From: Caulobacteraceae bacterium
GTDB lineage: Bacteria > Pseudomonadota > Alphaproteobacteria > Caulobacterales > Caulobacteraceae
Assembly: GCA_013815405.1 (NCBI GenBank)
Contig: JACDGF010000054.1
Location: forward strand, 1-9,461
Direction: 5' to 3'
DNA length: 9,461 bases
Part shown: piece by piece, positions 1 to 6,667 of the stretch
Position numbering within the stretch: the first letter of the stretch is position 1
Layout of the letters: each line of letters begins with the position of its first letter
Position numbers and translations under genes: made by a program
The notes under the pieces: model-generated
Database searches by the model: none
What the model was told of the DNA's origin: nothing
What the model saw: only the letters and a program-made list of their open reading frames with translations

Positions 1-2
1 GC

Positions 3-569
3 GCCCTGGTGCGGCAACTGGGCTTCGACCTACATGAGGCGGCCAGAAGGCTCGCGGCCACGCCGCCCCATGAGCTCTACACACGCCCGGCGCCGGCTCG
101 CCTGGCCGGCCAGACGCCTCCGGCGCCCATGCACGGGCCTCGCGAGACGATCGACGCTCACCTTAGCCACCTCTTCCACGACATCTGGAATCGCCGACGG
201 TTCGACCTGATGACCAGCGCCTACGCCCCCGACGTGCGGGTTCACACCGCCGGAGGGCGCGTCGCGCAAGGCGTCCCGGCGCTGCGCGCGCTACATCTCT
301 CGCTGCTTGCCTCGATGCCGGATTCAAGCCTCCAGATCGGCCATGTCTCCTGGTCGGACGAGACCGACGGGATCATCGGGGCCGTTCGCTGGGAGCTCGC
401 CGGCACGGCGCGGAGCGGCGGGTGGCTCGGTTCCGTGCCCGACGGCGTTCCCATCGCCGTGCCCGGAATGACCCACTGCCGGTTCGACAAGGACGGCCGT
501 ATCGTCGAGGAGTGGACGGTATGGGACGAGGTGGGGGTGCTGGCCCAGGCCTATCGCGAGGCCGCGTGA
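3..569 (+). CDS. SnoaL/NTF2-like domain protein, 5' partial
   Basis: The reading frame is open from the left edge, so the true start is probably upstream; a GTG at 9 and an ATG at 129 are alternative starts inside the window. Numbering from the GTG, residues about 46-180 form one NTF2/SnoaL-like (polyketide cyclase-type) fold: the FHDIWNRRRFD helix, the YAPDVRVHTAGG strand, MPDSSLQIGHVSW, then WELAGTA and the C-terminal GRIVEEWTVWDE strand typical of this fold. Residues 1-45 look like the tail of a preceding segment, compatible with a two-domain NTF2 protein cut by the window. Family members include hydrolases, isomerases, cyclases and non-enzymatic proteins, so no reaction can be assigned. 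There is no signal peptide in the visible part. It faces the DUF1801 gene convergently. The fold assignment is fairly sure; the function is unknown. Confidence 0.7.
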   Translation, partial: ALVRQLGFDLHEAARRLAATPPHELYTRPAPARLAGQTPPAPMHGPRETIDAHLSHLFHDIWNRRRFDLMTSAYAPDVRVHTAGGRVAQGVPALRALHLSLLASMPDSSLQIGHVSWSDETDGIIGAVRWELAGTARSGGWLGSVPDGVPIAVPGMTHCRFDKDGRIVEEWTVWDEVGVLAQAYREAA

Positions 570-577
570 AAGAGTTT

Positions 578-609
578 GCCCGCGGCGGCCGCGAAACCGG
601 AGCGCGGGC
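578..609. terminator. Possible bidirectional stem-loop between convergent genes
   Basis: GCCCGCG at 578-584 is repeated as its reverse complement CGCGGGC at 603-609, with an 18-nt loop that itself contains the palindrome GCGGCCGC. It starts 8 nt after the stop of the SnoaL gene and lies between two convergent genes, where terminators are expected. The following T run is only TTT, so intrinsic termination would be weak. This is inference from position and symmetry. Confidence 0.35.
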
Positions 610-667
610 TTTGCGGAGCGCCGGATAGTTCCTCTAAGTGGGGGTACAATTCGAGGCGCGTACGGTT

Positions 668-1039
668 CTATCCCGGCCTCGGCGCGCCGCGGTTGAGCGA
701 GACGGCGGCGCGGACGAGGTCCCCAAAGGCCGCTTCGTCGATGGCGTCGTTCCGGCCAATGTCGATCGCGCGGCTGGCCTCGGCTTCGAGCCCCGCGTTG
801 AAGAGGCCATGCGGATCGTTCAGCGAAGCGCCCTTGAACACATTGACCTTGACGTGATTCTGGAACGCGCCGAGGGCGAGAACATTGCCCTTGCACGACC
901 ACACGGGCGTGTTCCATTTCCATTCCTCGACGAGGTCCGGAGCGGCTTCGTGGACCAGTTCGCGCAGACGCGCGAGGGTTTCACCACGCCAATCGCCGAG
1001 TTCATCGAGATAGGCGGTGATTCGCTCTGACGCGTTCAT
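668..1039 (-). CDS. DUF1801 domain protein
   Basis: A 123-aa soluble protein of the DUF1801 (YdhG-like) family. Family marks are the N-terminal segment ERITAYLDELGDWRGETLARLRELVHEAAP, then EEWKWNTPVW (residues 38-47), GNVLALGAFQNHVKVNVFKGASL (51-73), DPHGLFNAGLEA and a short C-terminal helix. The ATG at 1037-1039 was chosen because the family normally begins just ahead of this helix; the frame continues upstream to an ATG at 1100-1102, but that would add 21 residues (including RPTRAFHQPPG) that do not resemble the family. A GGGGA on the minus strand lies a little far upstream as ribosome binding site. The biochemical role of the family is not established. The gene is convergent with the SnoaL gene and divergent from the S9 peptidase. 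The family call is confident; the start is moderately so. Confidence 0.85.
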   Translation of the reverse strand: MNASERITAYLDELGDWRGETLARLRELVHEAAPDLVEEWKWNTPVWSCKGNVLALGAFQNHVKVNVFKGASLNDPHGLFNAGLEAEASRAIDIGRNDAIDEAAFGDLVRAAVSLNRGAPRPG

Positions 1040-1092
1040 CGGCTGGACGATCCCCGGTGGTTGGTGGAATGCGCGTGTCGGCCTGGATGTGT

Positions 1093-1119
1093 CCGGGACC
1101 ATGGCCTATACGGTCCCGG
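1093..1119. promoter_or_regulatory. 8-bp inverted repeat in a divergent intergenic region
   Basis: CCGGGACC at 1093-1100 and GGTCCCGG at 1112-1119 are perfect inverted arms with an 11-nt centre. The site lies in the 227-bp region between the divergent DUF1801 and S9 peptidase genes, where a shared operator would be expected. No convincing -35/-10 pair was found nearby. It could equally be a chance GC-rich palindrome. Confidence 0.3.
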
Positions 1120-1128
1120 GCTTCGACA

Positions 1129-1155
1129 ATCCAGACCGTGCTCGGGATCCAGACC
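1129..1155. repeat. Tandem 9-bp direct repeat ATCCAGACC
   Basis: ATCCAGACC occurs at 1129-1137 and again at 1147-1155, 18 bp apart start to start. It sits just after the inverted repeat at 1093-1119, upstream of the peptidase gene. Paired direct repeats at this spacing can be regulator half-sites, but nothing in the window identifies a cognate regulator. Confidence 0.35.
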
Positions 1156-1266
1156 ACTTTGCCCAGAGCGGATTTTGCGTGAGGCAAGGCGCGGGACGCG
1201 CTGGCCGGGGACGAGAGTAGGCGCGTGAGGAACACGCCGCGTTGCTCCAGGCTTTGGGGGAAGGGC

Positions 1267-3327
1267 ATGGGTTTTCGATTTTTCGCGCTCGCCTTCGCCG
1301 CGGCGGTCTCGCTTCTGTGCGCGGGAGGGGCCCTTGCTCGCCCGTTCACCGCCAGGGACCTGGCCACCCTCGACCGCTTGAGCGACCCGCAGGTTTCGCC
1401 CGATGGGCGCTTCGTCGCCTACGATCTGCGCACGGCGGACTATGAGGCCAACACCGCCCGTCACGCGATCTGGCTGGTTTGCGCCTCATGCCGGACGGGG
1501 GCGCCCCGGCGCCTGAGCTTGGGCGGCAAAGACGCCACCAACCCGCGCTGGGCTCCGGACGGCCGGTTCTTCCATTTCCTGTCCGGCCGATCCGGCAACG
1601 ACCAGGTCTGGCGCTCGGACACCGCCGGCGTGGTCGCCACCCAGGTGACCCGCTTGCCCCTGGACGTCGGCGCGTTCCGCCTCTCGCCCGACGGCAAGCG
1701 GATCGTCGTCTCCCAAGCGGTCTTTCCAGGCGCCGAGGACCCGGCCGCGACCAAGGCCCGGCTGGACGCGGCGAAAGCCGGCAAATCCACCGGCGTGCTC
1801 CATGACAGGCTCTTCGCGCGCCACTGGGATGCGTGGGCCGATGGGACGCGCAATCACCTTTTCTCGCTGGCTTTGGACGCCAACGGCGTCGCGGCGGGCG
1901 CGCCGGTCCCGCTGATGACGGGCTTCGACGGCGACGCGCCCTCCAAGCCCTTCGGCGACGACGCCGATTTCACCATTTCGCCGGACGGGGCAACGGTGGT
2001 CTTTTCCGCCCGGGTGGCCGGCAAGAGCGAGCCGTGGAGCACCAATTTCGACCTGTGGAGCGCGCCGATCGACGGTTCGGCGGCGCCCCGGAACCTCACC
2101 GCCGACAATCCCGCCTGTGACGCCCAGCCGGTGTTCTCGCCGGACGGGCGGGCCCTCGCCTGGCGGGCCCAGAAACGCCCCAGCTTTGAGACCGATCGGT
2201 TCGGGGTGTGGGTCATGGACCTGAAGACGGGCGCCAAGCGCGAGGTCGATCCCACCTGGGATCGTTCGGCGGCCTGGCTGGGCTGGGCGAACGACGGCCA
2301 TACCGTGTTCGTCACCGCCGAAGACGTGGGCCAGACCCGACTCTTCTCCATCGACGTCGCGGGCGGCGCGGTCAAGCCCCTGACGGCCGATGGCGACGTC
2401 AACGCGGTGAGCGTCGCGGGATCGTCGGTGGTCTACGCCCGCGACTCCCTGGACGGGCCGGCCCAGCTCCATGCGCCGCTGGCCGAGGGCTCGACCCAAC
2501 TCACCCACATCGACGGGGACACGCTGGCGGGCATCCAGTTTTCACCCTTCGAGCCGTTCACCTTTCCCGGCTGGAACGGCGAAACGGTCCACGGCTACGT
2601 CGTCAAGCCCTATGGCTACCGGCCGGGCAAGACCTATCCGGTAATTTTCCTGATCCACGGCGGGCCGCAGGGATCGTGGAGCAATTCGTGGAGCTACCGC
2701 TGGAACCCGCAGGTGTGGGCCGGCTGGGGCTACGCGGTGGTGACAGTCGATTTTCACGGCTCGACGGGCTACGGCCAAGCCTTCACCGATGCGATATCGC
2801 AGCACTGGGGCGACCGGCCGCTGGAGGATCTGCAAAAGGGCTGGTCGGCGGCGCTGGCGAAATACCCGTTTCTGGACGGCAAGCGCGCCTGCGCGGCGGG
2901 CGCCTCCTACGGCGGCTACATGGTCTATTGGATCGCCGGGGTGTGGAGCGGGCCGTGGAAGTGCCTGATCGACCACGACGGGGTGTTCGACAACCGGATG
3001 ATGGGCTTCTCGACCGAGGAGCTGTGGTTCTCCGAATGGGAGAACGGCGGGACGCCCTGGGACAACCCCAAGGGTTACGAACGCTTCAATCCGATCCTGC
3101 ACGTCGCCGACTGGTCCAAGCCGATGCTGGTGATCCATTCCGCCCGCGACTACCGCATCCCGCTCGAACAGGGCCTGGCCGCCTTCACCGCCCTCCAACG
3201 CAAGGGCATCCCCAGCGAATTCCTCACCTTCCCGGACGAGAACCACTGGGTCCTGAAGCCGCGGAATTCCGTGGAGTGGCACGACACGGTGGAGGCCTGG
3301 CTGAAGCGGTGGATCCCTCCGTCATAG
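1267..3327 (+). CDS. Exported S9 family serine peptidase (prolyl oligopeptidase / DPP-type)
   Basis: A 686-aa protein from the ATG at 1267, chosen over the in-frame GTG at 1225 because it places a clean signal peptide at the N-terminus (MGFRFFALAFAAAVSLLCAGGALA, cleavage probably after ALA at about residue 24) and follows a purine-rich GGGGGAAGGG. Residues about 25-430 are repeated blades of the SPDGR type (VSPDGRF, WAPDGRF, LSPDGKR, ISPDGAT, FSPDGRA), the beta-propeller that gates the active site. The C-terminal alpha/beta hydrolase domain holds the oxyanion motif HGGPQGSW (about 464-471), the nucleophile in GASYGGYM (Ser547), Asp628 in ARDYRIP and His660 in ENHW, so the triad is complete. 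The family cleaves short peptides, often as dipeptidyl or acyl-aminoacyl peptidases; this sequence resembles the DPP5-like S9C group, but specificity cannot be read. It probably acts in the periplasm on imported or degraded peptides. Its end overlaps the convergent Lrp gene by 6 nt. Confidence 0.92.
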   Translation: MGFRFFALAFAAAVSLLCAGGALARPFTARDLATLDRLSDPQVSPDGRFVAYDLRTADYEANTARHAIWLVCASCRTGAPRRLSLGGKDATNPRWAPDGRFFHFLSGRSGNDQVWRSDTAGVVATQVTRLPLDVGAFRLSPDGKRIVVSQAVFPGAEDPAATKARLDAAKAGKSTGVLHDRLFARHWDAWADGTRNHLFSLALDANGVAAGAPVPLMTGFDGDAPSKPFGDDADFTISPDGATVVFSARVAGKSEPWSTNFDLWSAPIDGSAAPRNLTADNPACDAQPVFSPDGRALAWRAQKRPSFETDRFGVWVMDLKTGAKREVDPTWDRSAAWLGWANDGHTVFVTAEDVGQTRLFSIDVAGGAVKPLTADGDVNAVSVAGSSVVYARDSLDGPAQLHAPLAEGSTQLTHIDGDTLAGIQFSPFEPFTFPGWNGETVHGYVVKPYGYRPGKTYPVIFLIHGGPQGSWSNSWSYRWNPQVWAGWGYAVVTVDFHGSTGYGQAFTDAISQHWGDRPLEDLQKGWSAALAKYPFLDGKRACAAGASYGGYMVYWIAGVWSGPWKCLIDHDGVFDNRMMGFSTEELWFSEWENGGTPWDNPKGYERFNPILHVADWSKPMLVIHSARDYRIPLEQGLAAFTALQRKGIPSEFLTFPDENHWVLKPRNSVEWHDTVEAWLKRWIPPS

Positions 3328-3744
3328 GCGGTGGGTGGTCAGCAGCAGGCTGGTTTCGGTGGCCGAAATGGCGTCGATCAGGCGGATGGCGTCCAAGGCG
3401 GCGCTGAAGCCGGCCAGGCTGTCGGTGTCGAGTTCGGCGATCATGTCCCAGCGGCCGTTGGTCATGTGGACCGCCTCGACCTCGGGAAAGCCGCGAAGGC
3501 GGCGCAGCACCGCCCCCGAGCGCTCGCCCTCCACCGCGATGGCCATGATCGCGCGCACCCGCTGGGCCTGTGTCTCGTCGCGCACCTTGATCGTGAAGCC
3601 GGTGATCTCGCCCCTCGCCACCATCCGATCGATGCGGTTCTGCACCGTGCCGCGCGAAACCTTAAGGCTCTTGGCCAGGGAGGCGACCGGCGCGCGGGCG
3701 TTGGCGCGCAGGAGGGCGATCAGCTTGCGGTCGGTCTCGTCCAT
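3322..3744 (-). CDS. Lrp/AsnC family transcriptional regulator
   Basis: A 140-aa regulator with the standard two-part layout: an N-terminal winged helix-turn-helix (residues 1-50; MDETDRKLIALLRANARAPVASLAKSLKVSRGTVQNRIDRM) and a C-terminal RAM effector/oligomerisation domain (about 64-138) with the GRWDMIAEL segment corresponding to the usual G-x-x-D-x-x ligand-loop region. It is slightly shorter than the usual 150-160 residues but looks complete. It is transcribed divergently from the arginine hydrolase-rocD pair with 135 bp between the start codons. Lrp-type proteins commonly regulate adjacent divergent amino-acid catabolism genes, so arginine, ornithine or a related amino acid is the likely effector; that is inference. 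Its stop codon lies inside the end of the S9 peptidase gene. The ribosome binding site ahead of the ATG is weak. Confidence 0.92.
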   Translation of the reverse strand: MDETDRKLIALLRANARAPVASLAKSLKVSRGTVQNRIDRMVARGEITGFTIKVRDETQAQRVRAIMAIAVEGERSGAVLRRLRGFPEVEAVHMTNGRWDMIAELDTDSLAGFSAALDAIRLIDAISATETSLLLTTHRL

Positions 3745-3790
3745 GGGCGGCCTGTCATTTCGTCAAGCGCAACGCCCAGATAGCCAAGAA

Positions 3791-3828
3791 CTAGCGCATT
3801 CGCCAGGAGTTTGCCCGCTGTTCGCTAG
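3791..3828. promoter_or_regulatory. Candidate Lrp-type operator/promoter region
   Basis: CTAGCG at 3791-3796 and CGCTAG at 3823-3828 are inverted arms 32 bp apart (about three helical turns), and the right arm is part of the 8-bp palindrome CGCTAGCG (3823-3830). They lie in the 135-bp divergent region between the Lrp gene and the hydrolase gene, where autoregulation and control of the neighbouring operon would both act. A weak promoter (TTCGCT at 3821, TCTATC at 3844, 17-bp spacing) would overlap the right arm. The symmetry is seen; the function is inferred. Confidence 0.35.
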
Positions 3829-3879
3829 CGCGCCGCCCTGCCATCTATCGCTCCACCCGCCCGATGGAGCTTGCCACCG

Positions 3880-4770
3880 ATGACCAGACCCGCCTTCCTG
3901 ATGACCGATCCGGCCCACTACCAGGTCTCCTATCAGATCAACCCCTGGATGCGCCCCGACGCCTGGAGCGCCGATCCTGTCGCCAGCGCTCGGGCCGCGA
4001 GCGTCGGCTGGCGGAACCTGAAGGCCGCCCTGGAAGGCGCCGGCGGCGTGGTCCACACGATGGGCGGCGTGGAAGGCCTGCCCGACATGGTGTTCCCCGC
4101 CAACGCCGCGGTGGTGCTGGATCGCAAGGCGCTGGTCGCCCGCTTTCGCAGCCCGGAGCGCACCGGCGAAGAGCGTCACTTTCTGGCGGCGTTCGAGGAT
4201 CTCGAGGCCAAGGGCGTGATCGACGCGTTCGCCCAGATCGAGGGCTGCTTCCAGGAGGGCGCGGGCGACGCGATCTGGGACGCCGGGCGCCGTTTCTTCT
4301 GGGTCGGCAGCGGCCCGCGTTCGAGCCCCGAGTCGGTCGCCGCGGTCGGCGATTACTTTGGCGAGGCGACGGTCCATCTGCCCCTCGCCAGTGATCGATA
4401 CTACCACCTGGACACCTGTTTCTGCCCCCTGAGCGGCGGGGAAATCCTCTATTATCCCCCGGCTCTCACCCAAGGCGCCCGCGCGACCCTGCAAGAGCGC
4501 GTCTCGCCCGACAAGCTCATCGAAGCCACCGACGAGGACGCGGCGGCCTTCTGCGTCAACGCCGTCTGCCTGGGCGAAAAGGTGATCATGGCCCAGCCGC
4601 CCGCGTCGCTGCGCGCGCGCCTGGCGGAACGGGGCTACGACGTCGTCCCGGTTGACCTCGGCCCGTATATGCTCTCCGGCGGCGCCGCTTATTGCATGAC
4701 CTTGCGGCTCGATCTCCAAAGCAGCCCGGTCGCCGGCGCCCCGACCCAGCCCGCGGCCCTGGTGGCGTGA
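3880..4770 (+). CDS. Arginine dihydrolase-like / DDAH-family guanidino hydrolase
   Basis: A 296-aa enzyme of the guanidino-group modifying (amidinotransferase/DDAH/deiminase) pentein superfamily. The ATG at 3880 follows GGAG at 3866-3869; an in-frame TTG lies 9 nt upstream. Visible active-site elements are the INPWM segment (Asn21), [10 protein letters not shown] (Asn75), FQEGAGD (Glu126, Asp130), YYHLDTC (His176) and the nucleophile Cys272 in [14 protein letters not shown] enzymes usually carry Glu-Asp in the motif where this protein has Ala-Asn; INPWM and the F-x-A-N signature match cyanobacterial ArgZ/AgrE arginine dihydrolase, which converts arginine to ornithine, CO2 and two ammonia. The His-Cys spacing of 96 also fits what I recall for ArgZ. 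It lies 7 nt upstream of rocD, which would consume ornithine. Alternatives are DDAH (dimethylarginine to citrulline) and the citrulline hydrolase CtlX, which typically has FPNNW instead. The superfamily is certain; the exact reaction is inferred. Confidence 0.85.
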   Translation: MTRPAFLMTDPAHYQVSYQINPWMRPDAWSADPVASARAASVGWRNLKAALEGAGGVVHTMGGVEGLPDMVFPANAAVVLDRKALVARFRSPERTGEERHFLAAFEDLEAKGVIDAFAQIEGCFQEGAGDAIWDAGRRFFWVGSGPRSSPESVAAVGDYFGEATVHLPLASDRYYHLDTCFCPLSGGEILYYPPALTQGARATLQERVSPDKLIEATDEDAAAFCVNAVCLGEKVIMAQPPASLRARLAERGYDVVPVDLGPYMLSGGAAYCMTLRLDLQSSPVAGAPTQPAALVA

Positions 4771-4777
4771 GGCGCGG

Positions 4778-5995
4778 ATGACCCTCGAGACCCTGGACCG
4801 CCCGACCGACTTCCTGGCCCTCGAGGCCGAATACGGCGCGCGCAACTACAAGCCGCTCGACGTGGTCCTGACCCGCGGCGAAGGCGTCCATGTCTGGGAT
4901 GTCGAGGGGCGCCGCTACCTCGACTGCCTCTCGGCCTATTCGGCGGTGAACCAGGGCCACTGCCACCCCAGGATCCTGGAGGCGATGACCCGCCAGGCGT
5001 CGCGCCTGACCCTCACCTCGCGGGCCTTCCGCAACGACCAGCTGGGGCTCTTCTACGAGGAGTTTTGCGCGCTCACCCGCTCGCACTCGGTGCTGCCGAT
5101 GAACACCGGCGTCGAGGCGGTCGAGAGCGCGATCAAGGTGGCGCGCAAATGGGGCTATGAGGTCAAGGGCGTGGCCGAGGGCCAGGCCGAGATCATCGTC
5201 TGCGCCGACAACTTCCACGGCCGCACCCTCTCGGTGGTCGGCTTCAGCACCGACCCGGTGTCGCGGTCGGGGTTCGGTCCGTTCGGCCCGGGGTTCAAGG
5301 TCGTCCCCTTCGGCGACCCCGCCGCCCTGGAAGCGGCGATCACGCCCAACACCGTCGCCTTCCTGGTCGAGCCGATCCAGGGCGAGGCCGGGGTGATCAT
5401 TCCGCCGGCCGGCTATCTCGCGAAGGCGCGCGAGCTGTGCACCCGCCACGAGGTGATCTTGATCCTCGACGAGATCCAGACGGGCCTCGGCCGCACCGGC
5501 AGGCTGCTGGCGGAGGAGCACGAGGGGATCGAGGCGGACCTCACCCTAATCGGCAAGGCGCTGTCCGGCGGGTTCTATCCGGTGTCGGCGGTGCTCTCGA
5601 ACAAGGAGGTCCTGGGCGTCCTCAAACCGGGCGAACACGGCAGCACCTTCGGCGGCAACCCGCTCGGCTGCGCGGTGGCGCGCATGGCGCTGAGGGTGCT
5701 GGTGGAGGAGGGCATGATCGACAACGCCGCCGTTCAGGGCGAACGCCTGACCCGCGGCCTTCGCGACCTCAGGAGCAACCTGGTCAAGGACGTGCGCGGG
5801 CGCGGCCTGATGATCGCGGTGGAGCTGCACGAGGCGGCGGGCGGCGCGCGCGCCTATTGCGTGGCGCTGCAGGCGCGGGGCCTTCTCTGTAAGGAGACCC
5901 ACGACCACACGATCCGCATCGCCCCGCCCCTGGTCATCACGACCGATCAGACCGACTGGGCGCTGGAACAGTTCGAGGCGGTGCTGGCGGGATAG
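4778..5995 (+). CDS. rocD: Ornithine aminotransferase (ornithine--oxo-acid transaminase)
   Basis: A 405-aa class III PLP-dependent aminotransferase, the normal length for RocD. It transfers the delta-amino group of ornithine to 2-oxoglutarate, giving glutamate-5-semialdehyde and glutamate in the cytoplasm. Characteristic sequence includes [18 protein letters not shown] (47-64; Tyr54 is the ornithine-contacting tyrosine position), [20 protein letters not shown] (144-150), the [12 protein letters not shown] motif with the PLP-ring aspartate Asp231 and the Glu232/Gln234 neighbourhood, and the Schiff-base lysine Lys260 in [12 protein letters not shown], then the [15 protein letters not shown] cofactor-phosphate segment. 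[11 protein letters not shown] separates it from acetylornithine aminotransferases. The ATG at 4778 has GAGG at 4769-4772 overlapping the end of the previous gene, so the two are almost certainly one translationally close operon: hydrolase makes ornithine, RocD sends it to P5C and glutamate or proline. The short leftward tail to 6029 has no clear terminator. Confidence 0.95.
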   Translation: MTLETLDRPTDFLALEAEYGARNYKPLDVVLTRGEGVHVWDVEGRRYLDCLSAYSAVNQGHCHPRILEAMTRQASRLTLTSRAFRNDQLGLFYEEFCALTRSHSVLPMNTGVEAVESAIKVARKWGYEVKGVAEGQAEIIVCADNFHGRTLSVVGFSTDPVSRSGFGPFGPGFKVVPFGDPAALEAAITPNTVAFLVEPIQGEAGVIIPPAGYLAKARELCTRHEVILILDEIQTGLGRTGRLLAEEHEGIEADLTLIGKALSGGFYPVSAVLSNKEVLGVLKPGEHGSTFGGNPLGCAVARMALRVLVEEGMIDNAAVQGERLTRGLRDLRSNLVKDVRGRGLMIAVELHEAAGGARAYCVALQARGLLCKETHDHTIRIAPPLVITTDQTDWALEQFEAVLAG

Positions 5996-6029
5996 CCCGG
6001 TTGGCGGGACCAGTGTACGAGTTCGATTT

Positions 6030-6284
6030 CTAGAGCGGTATGCGGTGTTGGGAGCAGAAGACTTCGATCCAGGGATCGCTAGGTCTATGACTGCTTGCCC
6101 ACATCTCGCTGGCATAGGATTCGGACGACCGCCTAGTCACGTCGCTGACGCGACGAACCTCATCCCGGCGATCTACTGCGGCGTAGGCCGCACAGACGCG
6201 CTCCCTGTCATGGCCGAATTTGAGCACCAACTGCTTCATGAGTTCGCGCTGACCGTAGATTTTGCTGGGTTTCATGATCGCCAT
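6030..6284 (-). CDS. Small hypothetical protein, 84 aa
   Basis: I do not recognise a named function. The reading frame starts at an ATG (6282-6284) with a second ATG three codons in, and encodes a basic N-terminal half (YGQRELMKQLVLKFGHDRERVCAAYAAVDRRDEVRRVS) that looks like two or three helices followed by a short turn, reminiscent of a small winged-helix unit, then YASEMWASSHRPSDPWIEVFC. The pattern of conserved-looking aromatic, Gly and Arg residues resembles small conserved alphaproteobacterial proteins and argues against a random antisense frame; the opposite-strand frame 6045-6296 has no such pattern. The second half could be a decayed ending. No strong ribosome binding site is seen (GGTGG lies about 13 nt upstream). 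It sits in a low-GC stretch, convergent with rocD and divergent from the toxin-antitoxin pair, which suggests it came with the same acquired segment. Confidence 0.5.
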   Translation of the reverse strand: MAIMKPSKIYGQRELMKQLVLKFGHDRERVCAAYAAVDRRDEVRRVSDVTRRSSESYASEMWASSHRPSDPWIEVFCSQHRIPL

Positions 6285-6395
6285 CAGCCGTGCTAGCCAC
6301 CAACGAGTCAGCTGGTGAATTCGGGGTTAAAGGCCGCAATGAACCGGCGTGCAATGGACCGGGCCTTGCCTCAGCCGCGAAAATCCGCCAATCTG

Positions 6396-6407
6396 GCCAA
6401 GCTTGGC
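6396..6407. promoter_or_regulatory. Palindromic candidate operator for the toxin-antitoxin operon
   Basis: GCCAAGCTTGGC is a perfect 12-bp palindrome centred about 20 bp before the antitoxin start codon. Phd/VapB-type antitoxins autoregulate by binding palindromes overlapping their promoter, alone or with the toxin, so this is a natural operator candidate. No clear -35/-10 could be assigned in 6290-6395. The palindrome is seen; binding is inferred. Confidence 0.45.
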
Positions 6408-6421
6408 TAAGGCGTTCAACC

Positions 6422-6667
6422 ATGCCCACCTACAATGTCCTCGAAGCGAAATCGAACCTGTCGCGCCTGATCGACGCGGTGGAGAGCGGGCGAGAATCCG
6501 AGATCGTGATCGCGCGGAACGGCAAGCCCGCCGCCCGGCTGGTAGCGCTGAACCAAAAGCCGGCCGGCATAAAGTTCGGCGTCGCGAAGGGCCTGTTCGA
6601 GGCGCCCGACGACATCGACGGGGCCAATGACATCATCGCCAAGCTGTTCTACGGCGATCCTGATTGA
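6422..6667 (+). CDS. Type II antitoxin, Phd/YefM (VapB-like) family
   Basis: An 81-aa antitoxin. The N-terminal DNA-binding and dimerisation region (residues 1-45) has the family pattern YNVLEAKSNLSRLIDAVESGRESEIVIARNGKPAARLVAL; the C-terminal tail (about 46-81; FEAPDDIDGANDIIAKLFYGDPD) is acidic and would wrap the toxin. The ATG at 6422 was chosen because the family starts at MPTYNVLEAK; the frame is open back to an ATG at 6290, but the extra residues do not resemble the family. AAGG at 6409-6412 gives a usable ribosome binding site. The last codons overlap the toxin TTG start by 4 nt. It neutralises the VapC toxin and probably represses its own operon through the palindrome at 6396-6407. 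The low GC compared with the flanks suggests horizontal acquisition. Confidence 0.9.
   Translation: MPTYNVLEAKSNLSRLIDAVESGRESEIVIARNGKPAARLVALNQKPAGIKFGVAKGLFEAPDDIDGANDIIAKLFYGDPD

Larger units (their letters stand above)
5996..6421. other. Low-GC intergenic island boundary region
   Basis: Apart from the minus-strand small protein gene, this stretch holds no convincing plus-strand gene. Hand counting 6001-6420 gives 243 G+C of 420 (58%), against 70-78% in single 60-base lines counted in rocD and hpnA. The drop continues into vapBC (55% in 6661-6720). No tRNA, attachment-site duplication or transposase remnant was found at its edges. Besides the palindrome before the antitoxin there is a short CACCA/TGGTG pair at 6298-6317. 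The region reads as an acquired segment inserted between an arginine operon and a hopanoid operon. Confidence 0.55.

Noticed and set aside
638..1030. Plus-strand 130-codon frame opposite the DUF1801 gene
   Set aside because: The minus-strand frame carries the DUF1801 signatures from end to end, so the plus frame is its complement.
1486..2508. Long minus-strand open frame (340 codons) across the S9 peptidase gene
   Set aside because: It is antisense to a gene with a complete catalytic triad and propeller motifs; its translation is Arg/Gly/Pro-rich without domain pattern, as expected from GC-rich shadow frames.
2208..3407. Plus-strand 399-codon frame in another phase of the peptidase gene
   Set aside because: The composition is Arg/Gly-dominated with no recognisable motif, and it overlaps the real catalytic domain out of frame.
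3763..4845. Minus-strand 360-codon frame opposite the arginine hydrolase
   Set aside because: It is antisense to a well-supported enzyme and would also fill the regulatory region; no family features are visible.
4586..5521. Minus-strand 311-codon frame opposite rocD
   Set aside because: It is a shadow of the aminotransferase, whose PLP motifs are intact; the antisense product has no coherent pattern.
5985..6010. Repeated TGGCGGGA on both sides of the rocD stop as a target-site duplication
   Set aside because: The copies are only 18 bp apart and there is no matching copy at the far edge of the low-GC segment near 7059.
6045..6296. Plus-strand 83-codon frame in the low-GC region
   Set aside because: The opposite strand has a more protein-like sequence; this frame lacks a ribosome binding site and any motif.
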